A program made the position numbers and the translations under genes. Below are positions 8,915-18,248 of a DNA stretch of 64,000 bases, piece by piece (the first letter of the stretch is position 1; each line of letters starts with the position of its first letter). The DNA comes from Thermobispora bispora DSM 43833 (GTDB lineage Bacteria > Actinomycetota > Actinomycetes > Streptosporangiales > Streptosporangiaceae), in contig NC_014165.1 of the NCBI RefSeq assembly GCF_000092645.1, positions 3,038,001-3,102,000 of the forward strand. Direction: 5' to 3'. The notes beneath the pieces are model-generated. The model was not told the origin of the DNA. It was given only the letters and a program-made list of their open reading frames with translations, and ran no database searches.

Positions 8915-8973
8915 CGGCCCCGTTCGCGGGGCCGGTCGCCGCGATCATGCGGCGCCGACGGCGAACGGGGCCG
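8915..8973. terminator. Bidirectional hairpin between IclR and flavoenzyme genes
   Basis: Perfect 13-bp arms (CGGCCCCGTTCGC at 8915-8927 and GCGAACGGGGCCG at 8961-8973) flank a 33-base loop that itself folds (CGCCGC/GCGGCG). A shorter alternative hairpin within the left half (CGGCCCC, GTTCGC loop, GGGGCCG) competes with it. It lies between convergent genes and can end transcription from both sides. Confidence 0.7.
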
Positions 8974-8998
8974 GAAGCGAGATTCAGCCGGGAGCGAG

Positions 8999-10246
8999 TC
9001 AGCGCGTGGGGTCGAAGTCCCACAGGGCCGCGGGCTGCTTGCCGGTGACGATCTGCTCGGCGAGCGCGCGCCCGGTGACCGGTCCGTGGGTGAGCCCCCA
9101 CATGCCGTGGCCGCCCGCGACGAACACGCCGGGGACCCGGGTGGCCCCGACGAGCGGCCTGCCGTCCGGGGAGACCGGGCGCGGGCCGACCCACATGTCG
9201 GTGATCCCGTTCCAGTCGACCCCGGTGAGCAGCGGCCGGGCCGACTTGATGATGGCGTCGATGCGGCGCTGCACCAGCGGGTCGTCCGGCCCACGGAACT
9301 CCATGGTGCCGGCGACACGGAGCTTGCCCTGGTACGGCGTGCACGCCACCCGCACGGCCGGGAGGTAGATCGGCCCGGGCACGGGCTTGTCGGTCGGGAC
9401 GGTGAAGGAGTAGCCACGCCCGGCCCGCACCGGCACGCGGACGCCGAGCTCCTTGCCGAGCCGGTTGAGCCAGGCGCCGGTGGCGACCACGACGACGTCC
9501 GCCTTGATGGTCTCGTCACCGGTGGACCGGACGAGGATGCCGTTGAGGGCCGGCCGGATCTCCGTCACCTCGAAGCCCGACCGGATCGTGCCACCGCGCG
9601 CGGTCACGGACTCGGCGAGCGCGTGAGTGAAGCGTCCGGGATCGACGTACCGCTGCCCATCCAGCCGGACTCCGGCCCGCACCTGGGTGGAGATCTGCGG
9701 TACCCGGCTCCTGAGTTCATCGCCGGTGAGCGCGGCGTACTCGATCCGCATCCCGGACTCGTTGATGCGCTTGAGCTCGTGCAGCAAGGCCGCGGCCTGC
9801 CGCTCGGTCTCGAAGGCCGCCGTGATCGGGGCTTCGATCGTGGGGGCCTCGACGCCGTTCGAGGTGAGGTAGTCGAACGCCTCCAGGCACTCCTCGTTGA
9901 AGGCGAGGTTGGCCCGTACGGCCCGGCCCCACGAGCGCCAGGTGCAGTTCGCCGCGAACCTGAGGAGGAACGACCAGAGCCCCGGGTCCGGGGTGGCCGG
10001 CACGTGCAGGGGCGCGCCCGGGTCGAGCAGCGAGCGCAGGCCGTATCGCAGGACCCCTGGCTCGTTGAGGGGGATGGCCAGGCCGGGGGAGAGATATCCG
10101 GCGTTGCCCCACGACGCACCGGCGGCGACCCCACGGCGGTCGACCACGGTGACCTCTACGCCGTGCTCCTGCAGGAACCAGGCGGTGGAAAGCCCCACCA
10201 CACCGGCACCGATCACGACTGCCGTACGCGGTCCGGCGATGTCCAT
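8999..10246 (-). CDS. FAD-dependent D-amino acid dehydrogenase-type oxidoreductase (DadA family)
   Basis: A 415-residue flavoprotein of the DAO/DadA family that oxidatively deaminates amino acids to 2-oxo acids. The N-terminal Rossmann motif is TAVVIGAGVVGLSTAWFLQEHG, followed by the acidic end of strand 2 (VTVVDRRGVAAGASWGNAGYLSP). The middle has the substrate-domain segment YVDPGRFTHALAESVTARGGTIRSGFEVTEI, then VVVATGAWL. The C-terminus has VGPRPVSPDGRPLVGAT, VFVAGGHGMWGLTHGPVTGRALAEQI, as in DadA and D-amino acid oxidases. I place the start at ATG 10246 (GGAGA about 8 bases upstream). An upstream ATG at 10360 would add 38 unlike residues. A PucR-family regulator gene lies just upstream in the same direction. 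Confidence 0.9.
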   Translation of the reverse strand: MDIAGPRTAVVIGAGVVGLSTAWFLQEHGVEVTVVDRRGVAAGASWGNAGYLSPGLAIPLNEPGVLRYGLRSLLDPGAPLHVPATPDPGLWSFLLRFAANCTWRSWGRAVRANLAFNEECLEAFDYLTSNGVEAPTIEAPITAAFETERQAAALLHELKRINESGMRIEYAALTGDELRSRVPQISTQVRAGVRLDGQRYVDPGRFTHALAESVTARGGTIRSGFEVTEIRPALNGILVRSTGDETIKADVVVVATGAWLNRLGKELGVRVPVRAGRGYSFTVPTDKPVPGPIYLPAVRVACTPYQGKLRVAGTMEFRGPDDPLVQRRIDAIIKSARPLLTGVDWNGITDMWVGPRPVSPDGRPLVGATRVPGVFVAGGHGMWGLTHGPVTGRALAEQIVTGKQPAALWDFDPTR

Positions 10247-10367
10247 GAACCTGTCTCCACTCTGCCGCTGCCTTATGTTCTCCAGCTTTCCCCCGGCCGC
10301 GCGGAAAGGGTCTGTCAAAGTCGCACAAGTGCCCGGCAAGGGCTTGTCCGGGAGGAACAACCGCAGG

Positions 10368-11903
10368 TCATCCCTGGTGCACCGCCAGGGCGATGATCAT
10401 CGCGAGCCGCTTCTCGGGGCGGTGCAGCTCGAGGTTGGTGATCTCGGCCATCCGCCGCAGCCGGTACCGCACCGTGTTCGGGTGGATGCCGAGCCGGTCG
10501 GCCACCACGGCGAGGTCCCCCTGCGCCTCGAGCCAGGCGCGGAGGGTGGGGATGTACTGGGTGCCGTGCTCGGCATCGTACCTGGTCAGGTCGGCGATGG
10601 GGCTCCTGGCGGGGGTACGGCCCGCGGCGGCGGCCGCCCGGAGGCGCTGCAGCAGGATCTGGTCCCACGCGTCGTCGTAGACGATCGCGCGCGGGGCGTC
10701 CGGGCGGGCGGTGCCGAGCGCGAGGCTCTCGTCCGCCTCCCGCCGGCTCGCGGGGAGCTGGGCCGGCTCGGCCGCACCCCCGACCCCGGCGTGCACGGTG
10801 ACCTGCCGCGGCAGGGCCTCCGCGATCATGTTGAGCCAGTTGAGCGCGGGGCCGGGGTCGGTCCCGCACGGCAGCACGGTGTAGAGCGTGTTGCCGAACA
10901 GCGCGCTGCGCCCGGGCCGGGACCAGCCGAAACCGGTGGTGGCGCGGTCGTAGGCGAGCATGATCCCGGCGTGGCGCTCCTCACCGATGTGCGCCTGGAG
11001 CGCGATCACCCGGAACTGCCCCTCCGGCAGGCCGAGCCCGCTGAGCACCCGGGGCGTGTCCGCGGTCCCCTCGATGAGCTGGAGCACGAGGTCGGCCTCG
11101 ACCTGCCGTTCCAGGTCCGCGCTGACCCGGGAGCGCAGCAGGTGCTGGGCGACCGTCCGGGCCCCGGCGAGCAGGGCGGCCCGGCGGTCCCCGGTGAGCG
11201 GCTCCTCGCACTCCACCCAGATCGACCCGAGCAGCTCGCGCCCGGCGCGCACGGCCACGACCATCCGCCCGCGCAGGCCGTGCTCCGGCGACGGCTCCAC
11301 GAAGAGCGGCTCGTCCGAGGTCGCGAGGTGGGCGAAGACCCCGCGCTGCTCGAGCAGCCGGCGGGTGGGCTCGGGCACCCGGCGGCCGAGGATCGTCTCC
11401 AGCCGGGCCGGGTCGGCGGCGTGCTGGGCGCCGGAGTACGCGAACACCCGGGACATCTGGTCTTCGATGGTGACCGGGTGGCCGACCGCGTCGGCGAGCC
11501 GGTCGGCCAGGGCGAACAGGTCGGACGGGCCGTGGGCGGCGCCGGGGCGGCGGCCTTCGAGCACCAGGCCGTAGACGGCGCCGACGAGCTGGCTCCAGCT
11601 CACCGCCGGTTCCACGAGCAGTACGGCGACGCCGCCGGCGTTGGCCTGCTCGAGCACGTCGCGCTCGAGCGGCGGGGTGCCGCGGACCAGGACCACGGCG
11701 GCCGACGCCTCGCGGGCCAGGCGGACCGCCTCGGCCGCGGACTCCACGCCGACGGCGAGGAACACGTCGCCGGTCTCGGCGCGCGGCGCGGCCGGGTCGT
11801 GGAGCACCACGCTGCGCAGCTCCACGTCCCGGGAGGCCGGGGCGCAGCAGAGCCGCGCCCCGAAGCCGCCGAGCACGTTCACCAACCGATCGAGCTTGAG
11901 CAT
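10368..11903 (-). CDS. PucR/CdaR-family transcriptional regulator
   Basis: A 511-residue regulator. The N-terminal ~130 residues match the PucR purine-catabolism regulatory domain (LRSVVLHDPAAPRAETGDVFLAVGV...AVVLVR). Then comes a GAF-like/CdaR middle region (VGHPVTIEDQMSRVFAYSG, GRRVPEPTRRLLEQRGVFAHL). The C-terminal PucR HTH (TLRAWLEAQGDLAVVADRLGIHPNTVRYRLRRMAEITNLEL) closes the protein. Such proteins activate or repress nitrogen and amino-acid catabolic genes. It sits 121 bases upstream of the DadA-type gene on the same strand and so probably controls that gene or the purine set. A short leader separates them. Confidence 0.9.
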   Translation of the reverse strand: MLKLDRLVNVLGGFGARLCCAPASRDVELRSVVLHDPAAPRAETGDVFLAVGVESAAEAVRLAREASAAVVLVRGTPPLERDVLEQANAGGVAVLLVEPAVSWSQLVGAVYGLVLEGRRPGAAHGPSDLFALADRLADAVGHPVTIEDQMSRVFAYSGAQHAADPARLETILGRRVPEPTRRLLEQRGVFAHLATSDEPLFVEPSPEHGLRGRMVVAVRAGRELLGSIWVECEEPLTGDRRAALLAGARTVAQHLLRSRVSADLERQVEADLVLQLIEGTADTPRVLSGLGLPEGQFRVIALQAHIGEERHAGIMLAYDRATTGFGWSRPGRSALFGNTLYTVLPCGTDPGPALNWLNMIAEALPRQVTVHAGVGGAAEPAQLPASRREADESLALGTARPDAPRAIVYDDAWDQILLQRLRAAAAAGRTPARSPIADLTRYDAEHGTQYIPTLRAWLEAQGDLAVVADRLGIHPNTVRYRLRRMAEITNLELHRPEKRLAMIIALAVHQG

Positions 11904-12091
11904 GAGCCGCGCGCCCGCCTGTCCTGTGCTGAGCCGTACCGGCAGGTCGCGTGGGACCGCCGATCAAGCGCAGCGTACCCGGAGCGCGGCGGGCCGTGAC
12001 CGTCCCACCCGGGCGGGACCGAGACGCGAGAACCGCGCCGGGCGAAGGCCGTCCCGCCCCGGCCTGCCCCGCGGGCCGTCGCGGCCCGCTC

Positions 12092-13618
12092 TCAAGCCGG
12101 TGACGTGTGCGAGCCGGCCGGTTCGATCTCCCTGGCGACCGTTTCCCTGGCGACCGGCTCGTCCGGTTCGGCCGCCTCCTCCACCGCGGGGTGGGCGCCG
12201 AACCCGGCGAGGATCGCCTCGAGCGTGGGCAGCAGCCGCCCGACCTGCTTGGCCCGGATGACCAGGTCCCACAGCGGCTCGAACTTCTTCCACCCGGCGG
12301 CGTACGCGGCGTGCCGCAGCCGGCCGCGCAGGGTCGGCTTGGTGGCGGCGCCGCGGAGGATCGACCCCCACCGGTAGAAGTCGCGGTACGCCCGCCAGTA
12401 GCCCTCCTCCAGCTCCTCCGGGGTCATCCGCGCGGGCCGGAAGACGGCGTGCCGGGTGTCGTAGAGATCCCAGTCGTGGTGGAGGATCCGGCCCGCCCGG
12501 GCCATCCGGTCGTAGAGCCGGGTCCCGGGATAGGGCGTGAGGATGTGGAAGGTCGCGGTCTCGATGCCCTGCTCGATCGCCCACTCGACGGTCCGGTCGA
12601 AGACCGAGGTGTCGTCCTCGTCCATCCCGAACACGAAGCTGCCGTTGACCATGACCCCGTGCTCATGGAGCCGCCGGATCGCCGCCTCGTAGTCGCGGCC
12701 GATGTTCTGCCACTTGCGCTGCTCGGTGAGGTTCGCCGAGCTGAGCGTCTCGAACCCGACGAAGAGGCTGCGCAGACCGGCCTCGACCGCCTTCTCGAGC
12801 AGCCCGGGGCGGAGGACGGACTGCACCGTGCCGGCCGCCTGCCACAGCCGGCCCATGCCGCGCATCCCGTCGAAGAGCGCGGCGGCGAACCGCGGGTTGC
12901 CGAAGAGGTGGTCGTCGAGGAAGTACAGGTGGCGCCCGGGGAGCCGGTCGATCTCGGCGAGCGCGGCGTCGACCGCCTGGGTGTAGAAGGACTTGCCGCC
13001 CTTGAAGAACGCCTCCTTGTAGCAGAAGTCGCAGACGTGCGGGCAGCCGCGGGAGACCACGATCGAGTTCGGCACCAGGTAGCGCCGCCGGTCGATCAGG
13101 TCGCGCCGCACCGGCGGGAGCGTGGCCAGGGTGCGTTCGGTGGAGTCGTACCGGGGCGCCGGGTGCCCCGCCCGGAAGTCGGCGAGGAACCTCGGCCAGG
13201 TGTCCTCCCCCGGCCCGCAGAAGATCGTGTCGGCGTGCCGGGCCGCCTCCTCCGGCAGCGAGGTCACGTGCAGCCCGCCGAGGCAGACGTACGCGCCCTT
13301 GGCCCGGTAGTGGTCGGCCAGCTCGTACGCCCGCTTCGCGGAGGTGATGTAGACCTGGATGACCACCAGGTCGGGCTCGTCGGCGAGGTCGATCTTCTGC
13401 ACGTGCTCGTCGGTGATCGTCACCTCGTCGTCGGGGTCGAGGTACCCGGCGAGGGTGGCGAGGCCGAGCGGCGGGAAGAGCGAGTACTTGATCGGCCGGA
13501 AGAAGGGTGACGTCGCCTCGGTGAGGGCCGGCAGGATCATCTTCACACGCACGCCCGGTTTGACCCGGAATTCGGGCCGCGGGTTCGCGACGATTCCGGT
13601 CAGGTATGAGGAGATCAC
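12092..13618 (-). CDS. B12-binding-domain radical SAM protein
   Basis: A 508-residue radical SAM protein. The N-terminal half has a cobalamin-binding Rossmann-type domain (PPLGLATLAGYLDPDDEVTITDEHV..., ...GAYVCLGGLHVTSLPEEAARHADTIFCGPGEDTWPRFL). The [4Fe-4S] motif is SRGCPHVCDFCYKEAFF (CxxxCxxC, about residues 190-200). Downstream barrel motifs include YFLDDHLFGNP, LFVGFETLSSANL and SFVFGMDEDDTSVFDRTVEWAIEQGIETATFHILTPYPGT. The C-terminal tail is acidic and low in complexity. Members carry out methylations or C-C bond chemistry on varied substrates. No partner pathway is adjacent, so the substrate is unknown. The start used (GTG 13618) is the longest; an internal ATG (codon 27) also fits, since MILPALTEA begins the conserved part. 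Confidence 0.85.
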   Translation of the reverse strand: MISSYLTGIVANPRPEFRVKPGVRVKMILPALTEATSPFFRPIKYSLFPPLGLATLAGYLDPDDEVTITDEHVQKIDLADEPDLVVIQVYITSAKRAYELADHYRAKGAYVCLGGLHVTSLPEEAARHADTIFCGPGEDTWPRFLADFRAGHPAPRYDSTERTLATLPPVRRDLIDRRRYLVPNSIVVSRGCPHVCDFCYKEAFFKGGKSFYTQAVDAALAEIDRLPGRHLYFLDDHLFGNPRFAAALFDGMRGMGRLWQAAGTVQSVLRPGLLEKAVEAGLRSLFVGFETLSSANLTEQRKWQNIGRDYEAAIRRLHEHGVMVNGSFVFGMDEDDTSVFDRTVEWAIEQGIETATFHILTPYPGTRLYDRMARAGRILHHDWDLYDTRHAVFRPARMTPEELEEGYWRAYRDFYRWGSILRGAATKPTLRGRLRHAAYAAGWKKFEPLWDLVIRAKQVGRLLPTLEAILAGFGAHPAVEEAAEPDEPVARETVAREIEPAGSHTSPA

Positions 13619-13663
13619 GATTCCGCTGCCGGTCCGTGCCGCCCCGTCGGGCAGCGGCGAAGG

Positions 13664-13965
13664 TCATCGGGGCGGCGAGACGCCCGCGGATGGGAAGGGA
13701 ATCCGCTCGGCCCGCAGACGATCGGCGTCGGTCCGGCGCCGGTGACCGCCACGGCGGCCGGACCCGGCCGGCCCGGCCATCGCAACGGGCATGCGGCGGC
13801 CGCCCACGGCGGGGCGGCCCCGCGCCGCCCGCGAGACGAGGAGCACGTCCAGGTCACTGGCCGGTTCGCGGCCGCCGAGCACGGAGGACCCGTGCAGGTA
13901 GGCGCCGATGGCCGTGGCCCCGGCACGTCGCGGGCCAGATCGGCGACCCGCTGAAGCTGATCCAC
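13664..13965 (-). pseudogene. Decayed aminoglycoside-type nucleotidyltransferase fragment
   Basis: Pieces of an AadA-like nucleotidyltransferase N-terminus are spread over different minus-strand frames. MDQLQRVADLARDV comes first (from 13965). A different frame then carries AYLHGSSVLGGREPASDLDVLLVSRA, with the family's GSxxxG...DxD active-site motif. The first frame resumes as RWPGRPGPAAVAVTG, which resembles the following AadA segment. Two frameshifts and a missing C-terminal half mean it cannot be a working enzyme. The ~930-base stretch 13619-14550 holds no other gene that I recognise. Confidence 0.45.
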
Positions 13966-14550
13966 TCCGCCACCGTATCCCGGCGAGGCCGGTTACCGCC
14001 CCTGCGCCCGAGGCACCTGGGCTGCCAGGGTATCCTTCGCCGGCCGGCACGGCTCACCGGCCGGTACGGCACCGCACCCTGCGCCGGGGAAGCGCGGCTC
14101 TGCCGGGCGATCGCCGACGCCGCCGCTCAAGTGGCGGATCGCGGCGGTGAGCGCTCAGCACCCCACCGGCCGCCTCCCGGCCCGCGTACGGGAAAACCGT
14201 CCCTCGCCCGCTGGGCGCCGCGGAGCACCCCGCGCCTCCGGGCCGGCGTACGGGAAATCCCCTTTCCCCCGCCGCCGGGCATATCCGGGCGACCGGGAAT
14301 GCGGGAGCCGATTCACCCGGCGATCCGCCCTTCGCGTCCATTCCTCTCGCGTGTCATCACAGATGACGTGCCCGCGCACACCATCTGACCAGGTGCGCGG
14401 CCGACGCGAATTCGATGGCGAAAAATCGCCGCACGCGCTCCCTATTGCATTTCTCCGGGCTTTATCGCGCACATCCCGCCGTGTGACGCGTACGCCAGAA
14501 TGTGAAGAAGACCGCCCTCGGCGCCGCGCACGGGAGGAGGGACGAGCACG

Positions 14551-15165
14551 GTGGACCTGCGGCACTGCGGCGACGGCGCGCTCCTGGTGGAGCTGAACGG
14601 CCTCGACGAGGTGCTCGCGCTCTACGACGCCCTCTGCGCCGACCCGCCCCACGGGGTCACGGACATCGTCCCCGCCGCCCGCACGCTCCTGGTCCGCTTC
14701 GAGCCGCCGGCGACCGCGGCCACCGTGGAGACCGCGGTCCGTACGGCCCGGCCGGCCGGGCGGGGCCGGTCGCACCGGGTCGAAGTGATCATCCCGGTCG
14801 TGTACGACGGCGCCGACCTGGCGGACGTGGCCGCCCACACCGGGCTCGACGAGCGGGAGGTGATCGCCGCGCACACCGGCCGGCCGTGGACCGTGGCGTT
14901 CTGCGGGTTCGCCCCCGGCTTCGGCTACCTCACCGGCGGGGACCCCCGGCTCACCGTGCCGCGACGGCCGACGCCGCGGGTGCGGGTGCCCGCCGGCTCG
15001 GTCGGGCTCGCCGGGCCGTTCAGCGGCATCTACCCCCGCGAGTCCCCCGGGGGATGGCAGCTCATCGGGCGCACCGAGATCGCGCTCTGGGACCCCGAGG
15101 CGAGCTCGCCGGCCCTGCTCCGCCCGGGCACCCGGGTGACGTTCCGCGAGGTGCGCGATGGCTGA
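14551..15165 (+). CDS. pxpB: 5-oxoprolinase subunit PxpB (allophanate hydrolase subunit 1 family)
   Basis: A 204-residue PxpB/KipI-family protein. With PxpA and PxpC it forms the prokaryotic ATP-dependent 5-oxoprolinase that opens 5-oxoproline to glutamate. Family motifs are GDGALLVEL near the start, VIIPVVYDGADLADVAAHTGL, then AFCGFAPGFGYLTGGDPRLTVPRR and VPAGSVGLAGPFSGIYPRESPGGWQLIGRTEIALWD. The GTG start follows GGGAGGAGGGAC. It overlaps pxpC by 8 bases. PxpA (LamB/YcsF family) is not adjacent. Confidence 0.9.
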   Translation: MDLRHCGDGALLVELNGLDEVLALYDALCADPPHGVTDIVPAARTLLVRFEPPATAATVETAVRTARPAGRGRSHRVEVIIPVVYDGADLADVAAHTGLDEREVIAAHTGRPWTVAFCGFAPGFGYLTGGDPRLTVPRRPTPRVRVPAGSVGLAGPFSGIYPRESPGGWQLIGRTEIALWDPEASSPALLRPGTRVTFREVRDG

Positions 15166-16096
15166 GCCGTCCCACCGCGTCCCCGGCGGGGCCTCCTCCC
15201 CCGGCGGCCGGGCGCTGCTGGTGCTGGCGACCGGCCCGCTCACCACGGTGCAGGACCTCGGCCGGATCGGGCACGCCCATCTCGGCGTGGGGCGCTCCGG
15301 CGCGGCGGACCGCGGCGCGCTCCGGCTCGCCAACCGCCTGCTCGGCAACCCCGAGGGCGCGGCCGGTCTGGAGATCACCCTGGGCGGGCTCGAGGTGCGC
15401 GCCCACGGGGACCTGGTGATCGCGCTCACCGGCGCCCGCTGCCCGGCCGTGCTCACCGACGCGTCGGGGCGCAGGAGGCCGGTGGGGCACCAGGCGGTCG
15501 AGCGGCTGCCGGACGGTGCGACGCTCCGGCTCGGCACCCCGGCCCGCGGGCTGCGCACCTACCTCGCGGTGCGCGGCGGCCTCGACGTCCCCGCGGTGCT
15601 GGGGTCACGGTCCACGGACACCCTCTCCGGGCTCGGCCCGCCGCCACCGAAGCCGGGCACGCTGCTCCCGGTCGGCCCGCCACCGGACCGCTTCCCCACG
15701 GTCGATCTCGCCCCGGTGCCCGAGCCCGCGGACGGCGACCTGGTCCTCCACGCGATCCCCGGCCCCCGGGACGACTGGTTCAGCCCCGCCGCCCTGCAGG
15801 CGCTCTGCGCGGAGCCGTACGAGGTGACCCCGGAGAGCGACCGGGTGGGCATGCGGCTGCGCGGGCCGTACCTGGAACGGGTGCGCCGGGATGAGCTGCC
15901 GAGCGAGGGCATGGTCTCCGGGGCGCTCCAGGTGCCGCCCTCTGGGCAGCCGACGCTGCTGCTCGCCGACCACCCGGTGACCGGCGGGTACCCGGTGATC
16001 GCCGTGGTGCTCGGCCGGGACGTGGACCGGGCCGCGCAGGCCCGTCCCGGGCAGCGGATCCGGTTCCGCCTGGTCCGCCCGGGCCGCCTCCGCTGA
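15158..16096 (+). CDS. pxpC: 5-oxoprolinase subunit PxpC (biotin-dependent carboxyltransferase family)
   Basis: A 312-residue PxpC/KipA-family protein, the partner of PxpB. Family motifs are LTTVQDLGRIGHAHLGVGRSGAADRGALRLANRLLGNPEGAAGLEITLGG at the N-terminus. Then come LRTYLAVRGGLDVPAVLGSRSTD and the C-terminal RLRGPYLER...ELPSEGMVSGALQVPPSGQPTLLLADHPVTGGYPVIAVV. The 8-base overlap with pxpB indicates translational coupling. Whether the enzyme works on 5-oxoproline or another lactam depends on where PxpA is encoded, which is not in this window. Confidence 0.9.
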   Translation: MAEPSHRVPGGASSPGGRALLVLATGPLTTVQDLGRIGHAHLGVGRSGAADRGALRLANRLLGNPEGAAGLEITLGGLEVRAHGDLVIALTGARCPAVLTDASGRRRPVGHQAVERLPDGATLRLGTPARGLRTYLAVRGGLDVPAVLGSRSTDTLSGLGPPPPKPGTLLPVGPPPDRFPTVDLAPVPEPADGDLVLHAIPGPRDDWFSPAALQALCAEPYEVTPESDRVGMRLRGPYLERVRRDELPSEGMVSGALQVPPSGQPTLLLADHPVTGGYPVIAVVLGRDVDRAAQARPGQRIRFRLVRPGRLR

Positions 16097-16186
16097 TCCG
16101 CGACCGCCCGCCGCCCGAGAGCCCCGCGCGACGGACCCGCCCGTGCGGGTGCGGGCCGTACCGGACGGCCGGCCGTACGGGGCCGC

Positions 16187-16732
16187 TCAGGCGGACGATC
16201 CGGCGGTCACGCCGGCGCGGTCGGGCACGACGCGGGGCAGGCCGCGGAGCCAGCCGTCGAGGTCGGACGGCCACCACCGCCCGGCCGAGAGCCGGCCGAG
16301 GGCCTCGGTCACGGCCGACACCGACGCCTGGCAGGGGATCACGCGGGACGGCGCGGCCCCGGCGAGCACGCCGAGCCACCAGTGCCGCCGGGTCTCCGGC
16401 AGCTCCCCGGGGTCGAGCACGATGTAGTAGTCGGGCAGGACCAGCCGGTCGGCGCGCAGCGCGGCCAGCGTGCTCTCGATCGCGACCTCCAGGCCGCCCA
16501 CCGGCTCCGTGCCGTCGAAGAAGCCGGTCCAGGCGTCGGCGACCTCGGCGAGCGGGTCGGCGTCGTGCACCACGTAGGTCGCCGCGGACTTCGCCAGCAG
16601 CTCGGTGATCTCGGCGGGCGACCGGTCTCCCCGGACGACCGCCCGCACGTTGTGCAGCCCGTCGAGCCCGGAGACCACCTCCGCGGCGCGGTCCCCGGCC
16701 ACCACGACCACAGTGCTGCTCAGCCGCTGCAT
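16187..16732 (-). CDS. Conserved hypothetical protein
   Basis: A 181-residue protein I do not recognise. It begins with alternating hydrophobic strands and helices (TVVVVAGDRAAEVVSGLDGLHNVRAVVRGDRSPAEITELLAKSAATYVVHDADPLAEVADAW), which suggests a small alpha/beta fold. It has no signal peptide or membrane segment. Codon use matches the neighbours, which supports a real gene. It converges with pxpC and lies downstream of the serine dehydratase gene on the same strand, with a 142-base gap. Confidence 0.6.
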   Translation of the reverse strand: MQRLSSTVVVVAGDRAAEVVSGLDGLHNVRAVVRGDRSPAEITELLAKSAATYVVHDADPLAEVADAWTGFFDGTEPVGGLEVAIESTLAALRADRLVLPDYYIVLDPGELPETRRHWWLGVLAGAAPSRVIPCQASVSAVTEALGRLSAGRWWPSDLDGWLRGLPRVVPDRAGVTAGSSA

Positions 16733-16874
16733 ACCTTGGGAGTCTAAGCGGCCGGTCCGCCCCGGCCGCGGTCGTGATCGCCCATCGGCCGAGCGGCCGG
16801 GGCATCACCCATCCGCCGACCGGCCGGGGCGCCCGCCCGGCGCGCGGCCGCCGCCCGGCCCGCCGGCCGGCGGG

Positions 16875-18248
16875 TCAGCACTCGATGATGTTGACGGCGA
16901 GGCCGCCGCGCGCGGTCTCCTTGTACTTGTCCTTCATGTCCGCGCCGGTCTCCCGCATGGTCTTGATGACCTTGTCCAGGGACACGTGGTGGGTGCCGTC
17001 CCCGCGCAGGGCCATCCGGGCCGCGGTGACCGCCTTGATCGCGCCGACGGCGTTCCGCTCGATGCAGGGGATCTGCACCAGCCCGCCGACCGGGTCGCAG
17101 GTGAGCCCAAGGTTGTGCTCCATGGCGATCTCGGCGGCGTTCTCCACCTGCTCGGGCGTGCCGCCGAGCACCTCGGCGAGCCCGCCCGCGGCCATGGAGC
17201 AGGCGGACCCCACCTCGCCCTGGCAGCCGACCTCGGCGCCCGAGATCGAGGCGTTCTCCTTGTAGAGCACGCCGATCGCCCCGGCGGTGAGGAGGAACCG
17301 CACCACCCCGTCCTCGTTCGCCCCGGGGACGAACCGCATGTAGTAGCTCAGCACGGCGGGCACGATCCCGGCGGCGCCGTTGGTGGGCGCGGTCACCACC
17401 CGGCCCCCGGCGGCGTTCTCCTCGTTGACCGCGAGCGCGAACAGCGTGACCCAGTCGAGCGCGACCAGCGGGTCGGCCGGGTCGGCCCGGCCCTCGAGCG
17501 CGCGCCGCAGCGCGGGTGCCCGGCGCCGCACCTTCAGCCCGCCCGGCAGCACCCCTTCCCGGGTGGATCCGCGCTCGATGCACTCGCACATCACCCGCCA
17601 GATGCGCAGCAGCCCGTCCCGGATCTCCCGCTCGCTGCGCCAGGCCTGCTCGTTGGCGAGCATCACCCCGCTGATGGGCAGGCCGGTGGCCTGGGTGTGG
17701 GCGAGCAGCTCGGCGGCGGTGCGGAACGGGTACGGCACCGGCGTGGTGTCCGGCACGACGCGCGCCGCCCCGGTGGCCGCCTCGTCCACGACGAAGCCGC
17801 CGCCGACCGAGTAGTAAGTGCGCTCGCAGAGCTTCTCGCCCGCCGCGTCCCAGGCGGTGAAGATCATGCCGTTCGGGTGGTACGGCAGGCTGACACGCCG
17901 GTGCATCACCAGGTCCTCGTCCTCGGTGAACCGCACCTCGCGCTTGCCGAGCAGCCGCACGCGCCCGCTCTCCCGGATCCGCGCCACGGCCGGGTCGACC
18001 TCGTCGGGGTCGACGGTCTCCGGGTCCTTGCCCTCCAGGCCGAGCAGCACGGCCTTGGGGCTGCCGTGGCCGTGCCCGGTCGCCCCGAGCGAGCCGTACA
18101 GCTCGGCGCGGACCCGGTCGGTCCGGTCGAGCAGGCCGTCGTGGAGCAGCCGTTCCACGAAGCTCTTGGCCGCGCGCATCGGACCCACGGTGTGCGAGCT
18201 CGATGGGCCGATGCCCACCTTGAACAGATCGAAGACGCTGAGTGTCAC
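16875..18248 (-). CDS. sdaA: L-serine ammonia-lyase (iron-sulfur L-serine dehydratase)
   Basis: Single-chain L-serine dehydratase, which converts L-serine to pyruvate and ammonia with a [4Fe-4S] cluster. The opening [27 protein letters not shown] is the beta-domain signature. The alpha domain has [44 protein letters not shown] and [31 protein letters not shown], which carry the cluster cysteines. I start it at GTG 18248, preceded by GGGGAGAA, giving 457 residues, the normal length. A longer frame to 18323 would add residues with no similarity. No glycine cleavage genes are adjacent. Confidence 0.95.
   Translation of the reverse strand: MTLSVFDLFKVGIGPSSSHTVGPMRAAKSFVERLLHDGLLDRTDRVRAELYGSLGATGHGHGSPKAVLLGLEGKDPETVDPDEVDPAVARIRESGRVRLLGKREVRFTEDEDLVMHRRVSLPYHPNGMIFTAWDAAGEKLCERTYYSVGGGFVVDEAATGAARVVPDTTPVPYPFRTAAELLAHTQATGLPISGVMLANEQAWRSEREIRDGLLRIWRVMCECIERGSTREGVLPGGLKVRRRAPALRRALEGRADPADPLVALDWVTLFALAVNEENAAGGRVVTAPTNGAAGIVPAVLSYYMRFVPGANEDGVVRFLLTAGAIGVLYKENASISGAEVGCQGEVGSACSMAAGGLAEVLGGTPEQVENAAEIAMEHNLGLTCDPVGGLVQIPCIERNAVGAIKAVTAARMALRGDGTHHVSLDKVIKTMRETGADMKDKYKETARGGLAVNIIEC

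Noticed and set aside
9897-11999. A 700-codon open frame antisense to the PucR-type gene
   Set aside because: Shadow of the genuine PucR coding strand, with composition unlike any protein family.
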